The notes below the pieces were generated by a model. It ran no database searches. It had not been told where the DNA came from and worked only from the letters and a program-made list of their open reading frames with translations. Source: Bordetella flabilis (GTDB taxonomy: Bacteria > Pseudomonadota > Gammaproteobacteria > Burkholderiales > Burkholderiaceae_B). Taken from it: a DNA stretch of 64,000 nucleotides. Made by a program: the position numbers and the translations under genes. Positions 1 to 8,181 of the stretch are shown here, in pieces. Within the stretch, counting starts at the first letter, position 1. Each line of letters opens with the position of its first letter. The stretch lies in NCBI RefSeq assembly GCF_001676725.1, contig NZ_CP016172.1, positions 4,774,001 through 4,838,000 on the forward strand, written 5' to 3'.

Positions 1-491
1 GGCAAGGCCACGGCCGACGAGCGGTCGTCCACCAGCAGGATTTCGTCGCAGGCCAGCGCCAGCTCATAACCGCCGCCCGCGCAGGCGCCGTTGACCGCGG
101 CGATGAACTTCAGGCCGCTATGCCGGCTGGCGTCTTCGATGCCGTTGCGCGTTTCGTTGGTGAACTTGCAGAAGTTCACTTTCCAGGCGTGCGACGACAG
201 GCCCAGCATGAAGATGTTCGCGCCGGAACAGAAAACCCGGTCCTTCAGGCTGGTCACCACGACCGTCCGCACTTCGGGGTGTTCGAAGCGGATGCGCTGC
301 AAGGCGTCGTGCAGCTCGATGTCGACCCCCAGGTCGTAGGAGTTCAGCTTGAGCTTGTAGCCGGGGCGCAGGCCGCCATCTTCGGCCACATCCATGGCCA
401 GCGTGGCGATCGGGCCTTCGGTGGTCAGGCGCCAGTGGCGGTAGCGGCTGGGGTCGGTGCGGAACTCGACCGGGGGCGCGGCGTTCGTCAT
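1..491 (-). CDS. boxC: Benzoyl-CoA-dihydrodiol lyase BoxC, N-terminal part (runs off the left edge)
   Basis: This is an enoyl-CoA hydratase/isomerase-superfamily enzyme that opens the ring of the 2,3-epoxide/dihydrodiol of benzoyl-CoA in aerobic benzoate degradation, in the cytoplasm. Reading back from ATG at 489-491 the frame stays open to position 1 (about 163 residues). It begins MTNAAPPVEFRTDPSRYRHW and contains the crotonase oxyanion-hole segment VFCSGANIFML (about residues 85-95) and the glycine-rich AAVNGACAGGGYELALACDE. BoxC is usually about 550 residues, so most of the gene lies outside the window. A purine-rich GCAGGAG stands 5-8 bases before the ATG. It follows boxR on the same strand but has its own promoter with three TGCA operators in the gap. 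Identification rests on family resemblance and neighbours and is firm. Confidence 0.93.
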   Translation of the reverse strand, partial: MTNAAPPVEFRTDPSRYRHWRLTTEGPIATLAMDVAEDGGLRPGYKLKLNSYDLGVDIELHDALQRIRFEHPEVRTVVVTSLKDRVFCSGANIFMLGLSSHAWKVNFCKFTNETRNGIEDASRHSGLKFIAAVNGACAGGGYELALACDEILLVDDRSSAVAL

Positions 492-514
492 GGAAGTCTC
501 CTGCATCGTGCGCA

Positions 515-597
515 TGCAGAATATTGCATGCGGTATTGTGGGATGCAGAATAGTGCAGCCGAAGGCACGCGTCAAGGCGCGTATGCAACAAAGTGCA
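515..597. promoter_or_regulatory. Three TGCA-N6-TGCA operators (predicted BoxR sites) upstream of boxC
   Basis: Three copies of TGCA-N6-TGCA occur at 515-528 (spacer GAATAT), 544-557 (spacer GAATAG) and 584-597 (spacer ACAAAG); a further lone TGCA is at 502-505. BzdR, the anaerobic homologue of BoxR, is known to recognise TGCA repeats. Here the central copy covers the -10 of the predicted boxC promoter, one copy lies just downstream of the likely start and one lies upstream of the -35. That layout fits repression relieved by benzoyl-CoA. Site identity is direct from sequence; binding is inferred. Confidence 0.7.
547..575 (-). promoter_or_regulatory. Predicted sigma-70 promoter of boxC
   Basis: On the minus strand a -35 TTGACG (570-575) is followed after exactly 17 bases by a -10 TATTCT (547-552). 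This is 5/6 and 4/6 agreement with consensus. Transcription would start near 540 and give a leader of about 50 bases before the boxC ATG. The -10 lies inside the central TGCA-N6-TGCA operator. Confidence 0.6.
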
Positions 598-604
598 GGG
601 CGCC

Positions 605-1510
605 TTACAGCGGAAGTCCGCCGGCCGTGCGTACCTGGGCGCGCAGGCCCGCGAAGCACTCGCCCACGTCCATATGGCTGGTGTTCCAGGTCAGGTCGGC
701 CTTGGCGTAGAAGGCCTCGCGGCCTGCCAGGATGCGCTTGAGGTCGGCCATGGCCTCGCTGTTGCCGGACATGGGGCGGAAATCCCCTTGCGCCATGACC
801 CGGCCCATGTGCTCCTCGGGCGTGGCGCGCAGCCACACCGTATAGCAATGCGCGAGCAGCAGGTTGAAGGTGGCGGCTTCCGACACCAGGCCCCCGGGCG
901 TGGCCAGGACCATCTCCGGATAAAGCTGCACGGCCTCTTCCAGCGCGCGCCGCTCGTAGCGGCGGTAGGCGTTGGGACCGTACAGATTATGGATTTCCAG
1001 GATGCCGCAACCGGCGACGCGCTCGATTTCGACATTGAGTTCGACGAAGGGGTAGCCCAGGTCGTCCGCCAGCATCTGGCCCAGCGTGGATTTGCCCGCC
1101 CCGCGCAGGCCGATCAGGGCGATGCGCTGGATGCGATTGGGCCGCTGCCCGCCGCCGACGCCGAACAACTGCGCCAGCGATTCGCGCGCGCGCTGCAGAT
1201 CGGCTTCGCTGCGTCCGCTCAGCAGCTCGCGGATCAGCAGCCATTCCGGAGACTCCGTGGTGACGTCGCCCACCAGTTCGGCCAGCGCGCAGTTGAACGC
1301 CTTGGCGATCTGCAGCAGCACCAGGATGGAAGCATTGCCGACGCCGTGCTCCAGGTTGGCCAGATGGCGCTCGGAGACGCCCGTGGCTTGCGCGAGCGCC
1401 TTGCGCGTCATGCCGCGGATCGCCCGCAGGCGGCGCACGCGTTCGCCCAGGGCCACCAGAAAGGCCTCGCGAGGCGGTTCGGGCGCCGCCATATCCAACG
1501 CTTGAGTCAT
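605..1510 (-). CDS. boxR: BoxR/BzdR-family transcriptional repressor of benzoate catabolism
   Basis: A 301-residue regulator. Residues about 22-82 form an XRE-type helix-turn-helix (ALAQATGVSERHLANLEHG). Residues about 125-300 resemble shikimate kinase, with a Walker A loop GLRGAGKS at 134-141. This two-domain architecture is diagnostic of BoxR/BzdR; in that family the kinase-like domain senses benzoyl-CoA and releases DNA. The gene lies directly before boxC on the same strand and divergent from bclA, so it sits between the two arms it should control. A TATAAT -10 for this gene (minus strand, plus coordinates 1556-1561) overlaps a near-operator, suggesting autorepression. Confidence 0.93.
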   Translation of the reverse strand: MTQALDMAAPEPPREAFLVALGERVRRLRAIRGMTRKALAQATGVSERHLANLEHGVGNASILVLLQIAKAFNCALAELVGDVTTESPEWLLIRELLSGRSEADLQRARESLAQLFGVGGGQRPNRIQRIALIGLRGAGKSTLGQMLADDLGYPFVELNVEIERVAGCGILEIHNLYGPNAYRRYERRALEEAVQLYPEMVLATPGGLVSEAATFNLLLAHCYTVWLRATPEEHMGRVMAQGDFRPMSGNSEAMADLKRILAGREAFYAKADLTWNTSHMDVGECFAGLRAQVRTAGGLPL

Positions 1511-1552
1511 GGGTCTCCTTGCTCCGAGATTTCCCTAGGGCGTGACGGTTCA

Positions 1553-1594
1553 TGCATTATAGTGCTTGACCCAGGACCATTAAAGCACTATTTT
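1553..1594. promoter_or_regulatory. Overlapping divergent promoters of boxR and bclA with a near-operator
   Basis: On the plus strand TTGACC (1566-1571), a 17-base spacer and TATTTT (1589-1594) make a good promoter for bclA, leaving a leader of about 190 bases. On the minus strand a perfect TATAAT (1556-1561) with a weak TTTAAT -35 (1579-1584) would drive boxR. A near-operator TGCA-TTATAG-TGCT at 1553-1566 covers the boxR -10 and touches the bclA -35, so a single BoxR site could silence both. The sequence matches are direct; the regulation is inferred. Confidence 0.5.
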
Positions 1595-1786
1595 TCCTGC
1601 CATATTGAACAACGGCTGACATCGCAGGACGGATAGCGCCCAGGGGGCGGGCCTGTGATTCTAGTGGAGCGCCAGGGCCCGCGAGATGGCCGCCCCGCTC
1701 CCGCCGCGCCTGGCGCGGTTGAACGAATGACCACCGGCCCATGACGCCGGCGGCGGAACGGGACAAGAGACACCAGGAGACACGTC

Positions 1787-3343
1787 GTGGAAAGCTGTCC
1801 GCAGGAATTGAATTTCGCGAGTCACCTGGCCGCGTTGAACGCGGCGCGGGCCGACAAGACCGCCTATATCGACGACTTCGGCACCCTGCGCTACGGTGAG
1901 CTGGCGGATCGCACGGCGCGTTTCGGCGGCCTGCTGAAACAGCTCGGCTTGCGGCGCGAAGAGCGGCTGTTGCTATTGATGCACGATACCGCGGACTGGC
2001 CGGTGGCGTTCCTGGGCGCCCTGCATGCCGGCATCGTGCCTGTGGCGGTCAATACGCTGCTGACGGCGGACGACTACGGCTACATCCTGACGCACAGCCG
2101 TGCCCGCGCCGCGATCGTCTCGGGCACGCTGCTGCCCGTGCTGCGCCAGGCCATGGCGCGCGTCGAAACGGAGATCGAACACATCGTCGTATCGCGTCCC
2201 GACGGCCCGCCGCCCGAGGGGACGCTCGAACTGGAAGCTGCGATGGCGGCCGCCCCCGCCATTCCCGCGATACGCACGCTGGCCGATGAAATGGCGTTCT
2301 GGCTGTATTCATCCGGCTCCACCGGCAAGCCCAAGGGCGTCGTCCATACGCATGGCAATCTGTGGCACACCGCCGAGCTCTACGCCAAGCCCGTATTGGG
2401 CATCCGCGAGGACGATGTGGTGTTTTCCGCGGCCAAGCTTTTCTTTGCCTATGGCCTGGGCAACGGGCTGACTTTTCCGCTGTCGGCCGGCGCCACCGTG
2501 GTCCTGATGGCGGAACGCCCGACGCCGCAGGCCGTTTTCCAGCGGCTGGTCCGGCATCGGCCCACGGTGTTCTACGGCGTGCCGACGCTGTACGCCGCCA
2601 TGCTGGCGGCGCCGGACCTGCCGTCGCCGGACCAGGTGGCATTGCGCGTATGTACCTCGGCGGGGGAAGCCCTGCCGCGGGATATCGGCGAGCGCTTCCG
2701 CCGGCATTTCGGCTGCGACATCCTGGACGGCATCGGCTCCACCGAGATGCTGCATATCTTCATCAGCAACCAGGCGGGACGCATCCGCTACGGCACGACC
2801 GGCATGCCGGTCGCCGGCTATGAAGTGCAGTTGCGGGACGACCAGGGCTTGCCGGTGCCGCCCGGGGCCATCGGCGACCTTTACATCAAGGGGCCGAGCG
2901 CCGCGCTGATGTACTGGAACAACCGCGAGAAAACGCGCCAGTGCTTCCTGGGCGATTGGCTCAAGAGCGGCGACAAGTATGTATGCGATGCGGATGGCTA
3001 CTACACCTATGCCGGCCGCAGCGACGACATGATCAAGGTCAGCGGCCAGTACGTGTCGCCCATCGAGGTGGAGAACGTGCTGGTGCAGCACCAGGCCGTA
3101 CTGGAAGCGGCCGTCATCGGCGTGCCCGACGCGCAAGGCCTGGTCAAGACCACCGCCTACGTGGTGCTGCGGCCCGGCCAGGTCGCGGATACGGGCACGG
3201 GCGCGGCCCTGCAGGCCCACGTCAAGCAGCACCTCGCGCCCTTCAAGTACCCGCGCCAGATCCACTTCGTGGAGGAATTGCCCAAGACGGCGACCGGCAA
3301 GATCCAGCGCTTCCGCCTGCGCCAGCTGGAGGAGCACGCATGA
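1787..3343 (+). CDS. bclA: Benzoate-CoA ligase
   Basis: A 518-residue ANL-superfamily adenylating enzyme that converts benzoate, ATP and CoA to benzoyl-CoA, the entry step of the box pathway in the cytoplasm. The AMP-binding P-loop YSSGSTGKPKGVVHTH starts near residue 174. DGIGSTEMLHIFISN is the A5-type motif seen in benzoate-CoA ligases. YAGRSDDMIKVSGQYVSP is the hinge region, and the catalytic lysine of KTATGKIQRF is at about 505. The start is GTG at 1787, chosen because AGGAGA (1775-1780) stands 6 bases upstream and the frame then matches the family's usual N-terminus and length. Its stop overlaps the next gene in an ATGA, so translation is coupled. Confidence 0.95.
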   Translation: MESCPQELNFASHLAALNAARADKTAYIDDFGTLRYGELADRTARFGGLLKQLGLRREERLLLLMHDTADWPVAFLGALHAGIVPVAVNTLLTADDYGYILTHSRARAAIVSGTLLPVLRQAMARVETEIEHIVVSRPDGPPPEGTLELEAAMAAAPAIPAIRTLADEMAFWLYSSGSTGKPKGVVHTHGNLWHTAELYAKPVLGIREDDVVFSAAKLFFAYGLGNGLTFPLSAGATVVLMAERPTPQAVFQRLVRHRPTVFYGVPTLYAAMLAAPDLPSPDQVALRVCTSAGEALPRDIGERFRRHFGCDILDGIGSTEMLHIFISNQAGRIRYGTTGMPVAGYEVQLRDDQGLPVPPGAIGDLYIKGPSAALMYWNNREKTRQCFLGDWLKSGDKYVCDADGYYTYAGRSDDMIKVSGQYVSPIEVENVLVQHQAVLEAAVIGVPDAQGLVKTTAYVVLRPGQVADTGTGAALQAHVKQHLAPFKYPRQIHFVEELPKTATGKIQRFRLRQLEEHA

Positions 3344-4203
3344 AGGACGGCGCACCGTCTCTCGCTTGGGTGGACTTGCCCGACGCCACGTACCCGGTGC
3401 AGCTGGAGTACAGCTGGATCGCGCCCGAACGCCGCCACGCCCCGCTGCTGGTGTTCCTGCACGAAGGACTCGGGTCGGTCGATATGTGGAAAGACTGGCC
3501 GGCGCAGGCCTGTGCGGCGGCGGACTGCCGCGGCCTGGTGTATTCCCGGCCCGGTTATGGCCGCTCCACGCCGCGGCCCGCCGGCCAGGCATGGCCGGTG
3601 GGCTTCATGCACACGCAGGCGCGCCACGTCCTGCCGGCGCTGTTCCGGGCGCTGGACGTGGATGCGCGCGTCGATCGCCCGTGGCTGTACGGACACAGCG
3701 ACGGCGGTTCCATCGCGCTGCTGTACGCCGCCCTGCATCCGGACGCAGTGGCCGGCGTGGTGGCCGCCGCGCCGCACGTCTTTGTCGAGGACATCACCGT
3801 GCGCAGTATCGAGCAGGCGCGCCAGGCATATCTGCAAGGCGACCTGCGCGACCGGCTGGGACGCTATCACGCGGATCCGGATTCGGCGTTCTGGGGATGG
3901 AACGAGGTCTGGCTGAACCCGGACTTCCGCGCCTGGGACATCCGCGCCGCGCTGCCACGCATCGCCTGCCCCGTGCTGGCGATACAGGGCCAGGACGACG
4001 AGTACGGCACGCTGGCGCAGATCGACAGCATCGCCGCGGACGCCCCGCGCGGCCGCGCGCTGGTCCTGCCGGGTTGCGGCCATTCCCCGCACCGAGATCG
4101 GCCCGAGGCGGTCATGCGCGCCATCGCGGATTTCATCGCCACGGCACATGGGCACGGCACAGGGCCACAGGACACGGCGACGGGAAATCGCGGCGGTAGA
4201 TAG
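3340..4203 (+). CDS. Alpha/beta hydrolase of the box cluster
   Basis: A 287-residue alpha/beta-hydrolase. The oxyanion segment is FLHEGLGSVDMW, the nucleophile elbow YGHSDGG has Ser120, and the catalytic histidine is probably His248 in CGHSPHRD. It starts in the ATGA that ends bclA and precedes the transporter genes, so it belongs to the benzoate operon. Hydrolases of this type are common in box clusters. A role as a thioesterase or esterase that clears dead-end CoA esters or activates benzoate esters is plausible, but the exact substrate cannot be read from sequence. The last 15 or so residues are low-complexity and may be disordered. Confidence 0.85.
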   Translation: MKDGAPSLAWVDLPDATYPVQLEYSWIAPERRHAPLLVFLHEGLGSVDMWKDWPAQACAAADCRGLVYSRPGYGRSTPRPAGQAWPVGFMHTQARHVLPALFRALDVDARVDRPWLYGHSDGGSIALLYAALHPDAVAGVVAAAPHVFVEDITVRSIEQARQAYLQGDLRDRLGRYHADPDSAFWGWNEVWLNPDFRAWDIRAALPRIACPVLAIQGQDDEYGTLAQIDSIAADAPRGRALVLPGCGHSPHRDRPEAVMRAIADFIATAHGHGTGPQDTATGNRGGR

Positions 4204-4259
4204 CCCCCACACATCACGACAACACATAACCACAACACATCGCGACACGGAGACACACC

Positions 4260-5426
4260 ATGACCCCGCATACTCGCCGCGCCGCGCTGGCGGCCGCCCT
4301 CGCCTTGTCCGCCTCCCTGGCACATGCCGCCGACGACCCGATCAAGGTGGGTTTCATGCTGCCCTACAGCGGCACCTACGCCGCGCTGGGCACGGCGATC
4401 GAGAACGGCTTCAAGCTGTATGTCGACGAGCAGGGCGGCAAGCTGGGCGGCCGGGAAGTGGCGTATTACAAGGTGGACGACGAATCCAATCCGGCCAAGG
4501 CGCCGGAAAACGCCAGTCGTCTCATCAAGCGCGACCAGGTCGACGTGCTGGTGGGCACGGTGCACTCGGGCGTCGCCATGGCGCTGACCAAGGCCGCCAA
4601 GGACGCCGATACGACGCTGCTGGTCACGAACGCGGGGGCCGACGCCATCACCGGGCCGATGTGCGGGCTCGGCGTATTCCGCACATCGTTCAGCAACTGG
4701 CAGCCGGCTTACGCCATGGGACCCGTGGCCGCGAAGAAAGGCCACAAGACCGCGGTCACCATCACCTGGAAGTATGCGGCCGGCGACGAGGCGGTGGCCG
4801 GTTTCCGCGAAGGCTTCGAGAAGTCGGGAGGCAAGGTCGTCAAGGACTTGAGCCTGCCCTTCCCCAATGTGGAGTTCCAGCCGCTGCTGACCGAGATCGC
4901 CGCGCTGAAACCCGATATGGTCTTTACCTTTTTCGCGGGCGGCGGCGCGGTGAAGTTCGTGCAGGACTACGCGGCGGCGGGCCTGAACAAATCGATACCG
5001 CTATATGGCTCGGGCTTCCTGACCGATGGCACCTTGCAGGCCCAGGGACCGTCCGCGCAGGGACTGCTGACCACGCTGCATTACGCGGACGGCCTGGACA
5101 CGCCGCGCGACAACGCCTTCCGCGCCGCCTATGGCAAGGCCCATCCGAACATGGCCCCCGACGTGTACGCCGTCCAGGGCTATGACGCGGCCCAACTGCT
5201 GCAGGTCGGGTTGGCGGCGGTCAACGGCGACGTATCCAGGAAGGCCGCAATGCGCCAGGCGATGCGCGGGGCCGCCATCGACAGCCCGCGCGGACGCTTC
5301 ACGCTGTCCAAGGCCGGCAATCCGGTGCAGGACATCTACCTGAGACAGGTGGACGGCCTGCAGAACAAGGCCATCGAGGTCGCTGCCAGGCAACTGGCCG
5401 ATCCCGCTCGCGGCTGCCGGCTGTAG
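4260..5426 (+). CDS. ABC transporter periplasmic substrate-binding protein (aromatic acid/branched-chain type)
   Basis: A 388-residue type I periplasmic binding protein of the LivJ/benzoate-binding group. A signal peptide with a twin-basic start and a hydrophobic core ends at about residue 23 (SLAHA-ADD). The mature start IKVGFMLPYSGTYAALG is typical for the family. In this operon it most likely captures benzoate or a related aromatic acid and delivers it to the LivH/M/G/F-type importer encoded immediately downstream. Substrate is inferred from linkage to bclA and box genes, not from the fold. Confidence 0.9.
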   Translation: MTPHTRRAALAAALALSASLAHAADDPIKVGFMLPYSGTYAALGTAIENGFKLYVDEQGGKLGGREVAYYKVDDESNPAKAPENASRLIKRDQVDVLVGTVHSGVAMALTKAAKDADTTLLVTNAGADAITGPMCGLGVFRTSFSNWQPAYAMGPVAAKKGHKTAVTITWKYAAGDEAVAGFREGFEKSGGKVVKDLSLPFPNVEFQPLLTEIAALKPDMVFTFFAGGGAVKFVQDYAAAGLNKSIPLYGSGFLTDGTLQAQGPSAQGLLTTLHYADGLDTPRDNAFRAAYGKAHPNMAPDVYAVQGYDAAQLLQVGLAAVNGDVSRKAAMRQAMRGAAIDSPRGRFTLSKAGNPVQDIYLRQVDGLQNKAIEVAARQLADPARGCRL

Positions 5427-5447
5427 CCGGACGAACGGCACCGTGCC

Positions 5448-6329
5448 ATGGATATCGCCGTCTTCCTGATCCAGTGCCTGAACGCGGTGCAGTTCGGCCT
5501 GTTGCTGTTCCTCGTCGCCAGCGGCCTGACGCTGATCTTCGGCATCATGGGCATCATCAACCTGGCGCACGGCAGCTTCTATATGGCGGGCGCCTACATG
5601 GCCTTCGCCCTCGGACCTGTGGTCGACCGCGCAACCGGCGGTGGCCTGCTCGCCACGGTCGTCGCCTGCGTCCTGCTTGCCGCCGCGCTCGGCTACCTGC
5701 TGGAGCTGGCCTTCTTCAGCTTTCTTTACCGGCGCGACCACTTGCAGCAAGTGCTGATGACCTACGGCCTGATCCTGGTGTTCGAGGAAATGCGCGCCAT
5801 CCTGGTGGGCAACGACGTGCACGGCGTGGCGCTGCCGGCCTGGCTGCAGGGCAGCGTGGCCCTGGGCGAGGTGATGACCTACCCGGTCTATCGCCTGTTC
5901 ATATCGGCGGTGGGGATAGCCGTGGCCTTGCTGCTGTACCTGCTGATCTCGCGCACCCGCGTAGGGATGATGATTCGCGCTGGCGCCAGCAACCGGGACA
6001 TGATCGCGTCACTGGGCGTGGACATCAACCGCCTCTACCGCCTGGTGTTCGCTGGCGGCGTGGCGCTGGCCGCTCTCGCCGGCGCCATCGCCGCGCCCGT
6101 TTCGTCCGTCTACCCGGGCATGGGCAACGGCGTGCTGATCGCCTGTTTCGTGGTCGTCGTCATCGGCGGCATCGGCTCCATACGCGGCGCCTTCCTGGCC
6201 GCCATGCTGGTGGGCTTCGTCGATACGTTCGGGCAGGTGTTCTTCCCGGCGGCGGCGGGCATTCTCATGTACGTGCTCATGGCGCTTATCCTGCTGTGCA
6301 AGCCGGAAGGGCTGTTCAAACAAAGCTGA
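5448..6329 (+). CDS. Branched-chain-type ABC transporter permease (LivH-like)
   Basis: A 293-residue inner-membrane permease with about eight hydrophobic helices. The segment LTLIFGIMGIINLAHGSFYMAGAYMA (residues about 25-50) is the LivH hallmark. The cytoplasmic loop about residues 180-200 (RAGASNRDMIASLGV) is the EAA-like contact for the ATPases. It lies 21 bases after the binding protein gene and should form the channel with the LivM-like subunit for aromatic acid uptake. Confidence 0.9.
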   Translation: MDIAVFLIQCLNAVQFGLLLFLVASGLTLIFGIMGIINLAHGSFYMAGAYMAFALGPVVDRATGGGLLATVVACVLLAAALGYLLELAFFSFLYRRDHLQQVLMTYGLILVFEEMRAILVGNDVHGVALPAWLQGSVALGEVMTYPVYRLFISAVGIAVALLLYLLISRTRVGMMIRAGASNRDMIASLGVDINRLYRLVFAGGVALAALAGAIAAPVSSVYPGMGNGVLIACFVVVVIGGIGSIRGAFLAAMLVGFVDTFGQVFFPAAAGILMYVLMALILLCKPEGLFKQS

Positions 6330-6341
6330 CTGGGCGACGCC

Positions 6342-7412
6342 ATGGCCAAGCTACCATCCCCCTCAAGGCGCCCAAGGGCTGTCGTTCCGGCCCTCCGGCC
6401 CGCCATGCTCGCCATGCTGGCGACCCTGCTCGTCCTGGCGCTGCTGCCGTGGATGGGCGGCGACTACTACGTCGGCCTGGCCGGCAAGATCATCATCTAT
6501 GCCATCTTCGCCCTGAGCCTGCAATTGCTGGTCGGCGAGGCCGGCCTGGTCAGCCTGGGCCACGCCGCGTATTTCGGCATCGGCGCCTATGCCGCCGTAT
6601 TGCTGTCGCCCGCATCGGCGCCGGGCCCGCTGCTGCCGCTGATGCTCGCCGCCATGGCCGCGGCGGCCCTGTATGGCGCCGTGACGGGCGCGCTGGCGCT
6701 GCGCACGCGAGGCGTCTACTTCATCATGGTGACCCTTGCCTTTGCGCAAATGGCGTACTACGTGTTCCACGACACCAAAGCAGGCGGTGGCAGCGATGGC
6801 GCCTACCTGTATTTCCGGCCCGAGCTGCGCATGGCGGGCCGGATGCCTTTCGACCTGGCCGATCCGGCCGTATTCCATGGTTTCCTGCTGGCCTGTCTGG
6901 CGGCGGTATGGGGCTTCCTCGCCCTGCTGCGGCGTTCGCCGTTCGGCGCCGCCCTGGCGGGCACGCGCATCAACGAACGGCGCATGCGCGCGGCCGGCTA
7001 TTCGACCTTCCCGTACAAGCTGGTGGCCTATGTCCTGGGCACCGCCGTGGCCGGGCTCGCCGGCTTCCTGTTCGCGCTCAAGGATGGTTTCGTCACGCCG
7101 GAGCTGCTGGCCTGGGAGCAATCCGGGCTGGTGCTGCTGATGGTCATCCTGGGCGGCATGGCGCGTCCCGGCGGCGCGGTGGCAGGCGCCGCGGCCCTGG
7201 TGCTGCTGCAGGAACTGTTCCAGTCGGAAGCGCTGTTCGGCACCTATGCCAGCCACTGGCATCTGCCCTTGGGCCTGGCGGTGATCGTGCTGGTCGCGCT
7301 GTTGCCGGACGGCCTGGCCGGACTGGCGCAGGGCCGGCGGGCGGCGTGGCGGCCGGCGCGCATCGTCAAGCCACGCGCGCCGCTTGAAACCCACGGAGAG
7401 CCGCATGCCTGA
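6342..7412 (+). CDS. Branched-chain-type ABC transporter permease (LivM-like)
   Basis: A 356-residue second permease subunit. It has a basic N-terminus, then multiple helices with the LivM signature region LVGEAGLVSLGHAAYFGIGA (about residues 60-80) and a loop TRINERRMRAAGYSTF that should contact the ATPases. It lies 12 bases behind the LivH-like gene and overlaps the next gene by 8 bases. The C-terminal tail is arginine-rich and cytoplasmic. Confidence 0.9.
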   Translation: MAKLPSPSRRPRAVVPALRPAMLAMLATLLVLALLPWMGGDYYVGLAGKIIIYAIFALSLQLLVGEAGLVSLGHAAYFGIGAYAAVLLSPASAPGPLLPLMLAAMAAAALYGAVTGALALRTRGVYFIMVTLAFAQMAYYVFHDTKAGGGSDGAYLYFRPELRMAGRMPFDLADPAVFHGFLLACLAAVWGFLALLRRSPFGAALAGTRINERRMRAAGYSTFPYKLVAYVLGTAVAGLAGFLFALKDGFVTPELLAWEQSGLVLLMVILGGMARPGGAVAGAAALVLLQELFQSEALFGTYASHWHLPLGLAVIVLVALLPDGLAGLAQGRRAAWRPARIVKPRAPLETHGEPHA

Positions 7413-8181
7413 CGTGCTGCTGCAGGCGCAGGACCTGACGTGCCGCTTCGGCGGCCTGGTTGCCGTCGACAAGGTGTCGCTGGCGCTGTCCCGCGGCGAG
7501 CTGCATGCCGTGATCGGTACCAACGGCGCCGGCAAGTCGACCCTGATCAACCTGCTGTCCGGGGACCTGCACGCCAGCGCCGGCCGGGTCTTTCTGGAGG
7601 GCGAGGACGTGACGGCCTGGCCGCAACCGCGCCGGGCCCGCGCGGGCCTGGGCCGCAGCTACCAGTTGTCCACGCTGTTTCCCACCTTGAGCGTCCACGA
7701 GAACTGCCGGCTCGCCGCACAGGCGGCGCGTCCGCGCTTCTGGCAGTGGTGGCGCCGCGCGGACGATTGCGCCTACAGCAACGAACTCGCGCATGACGTC
7801 TTGCGCGGCACGGGGCTGGAAGACGACGCGGACCGCCCCGCGGGCCTGCTCCCGCATGGCCGCAAGCGGCAGCTCGAAATCGCCATGTGCCTGGCCACGC
7901 GGCCGCAGGTGTTGCTGCTGGACGAGCCGCTGGCCGGCATGGGGCCGGAAGAAACGGAGCGCATCCTGGGCTTGCTCGAAGGCTTGAAGAGCCGCCACGC
8001 CATCCTGCTGGTGGAGCACGACATGGACGCCGTGTTTCGCGTTGCCGATGCCATCACGGTCATGGTGAACGGCAGCGTTATCGCCAGCGGCGCGCCGGCC
8101 CACATCCGCGCCAACCCGGCCGTGCGCGTGGCCTACCTGGGCCACGACGACGACGCGCCACGACTGAGGACGGGCACATGA
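7405..8181 (+). CDS. ABC transporter ATP-binding protein (LivG-like)
   Basis: A 258-residue ATPase. Walker A GTNGAGKST is at about residues 38-46, Walker B VLLLDEPLAGMGPEE follows, then an H-loop VEHDMDAVF. The ABC signature is degenerate: LLPHGRKRQLEIAM in place of LSxGxxR, which is tolerated in LivG-type subunits. The ATG at 7405 is preferred over one at 7384 because GGAG (7395-7398) precedes it at normal spacing and the protein then starts MPDVLLQAQ in family register. It overlaps the LivM stop and ends in an ATGA with the next gene. Confidence 0.9.
   Translation: MPDVLLQAQDLTCRFGGLVAVDKVSLALSRGELHAVIGTNGAGKSTLINLLSGDLHASAGRVFLEGEDVTAWPQPRRARAGLGRSYQLSTLFPTLSVHENCRLAAQAARPRFWQWWRRADDCAYSNELAHDVLRGTGLEDDADRPAGLLPHGRKRQLEIAMCLATRPQVLLLDEPLAGMGPEETERILGLLEGLKSRHAILLVEHDMDAVFRVADAITVMVNGSVIASGAPAHIRANPAVRVAYLGHDDDAPRLRTGT

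Noticed and set aside
118..591. A 157-codon minus-strand frame overlapping boxC
   Set aside because: It is out of register with the BoxC frame and crosses the operator region; the BoxC frame carries the crotonase motifs.
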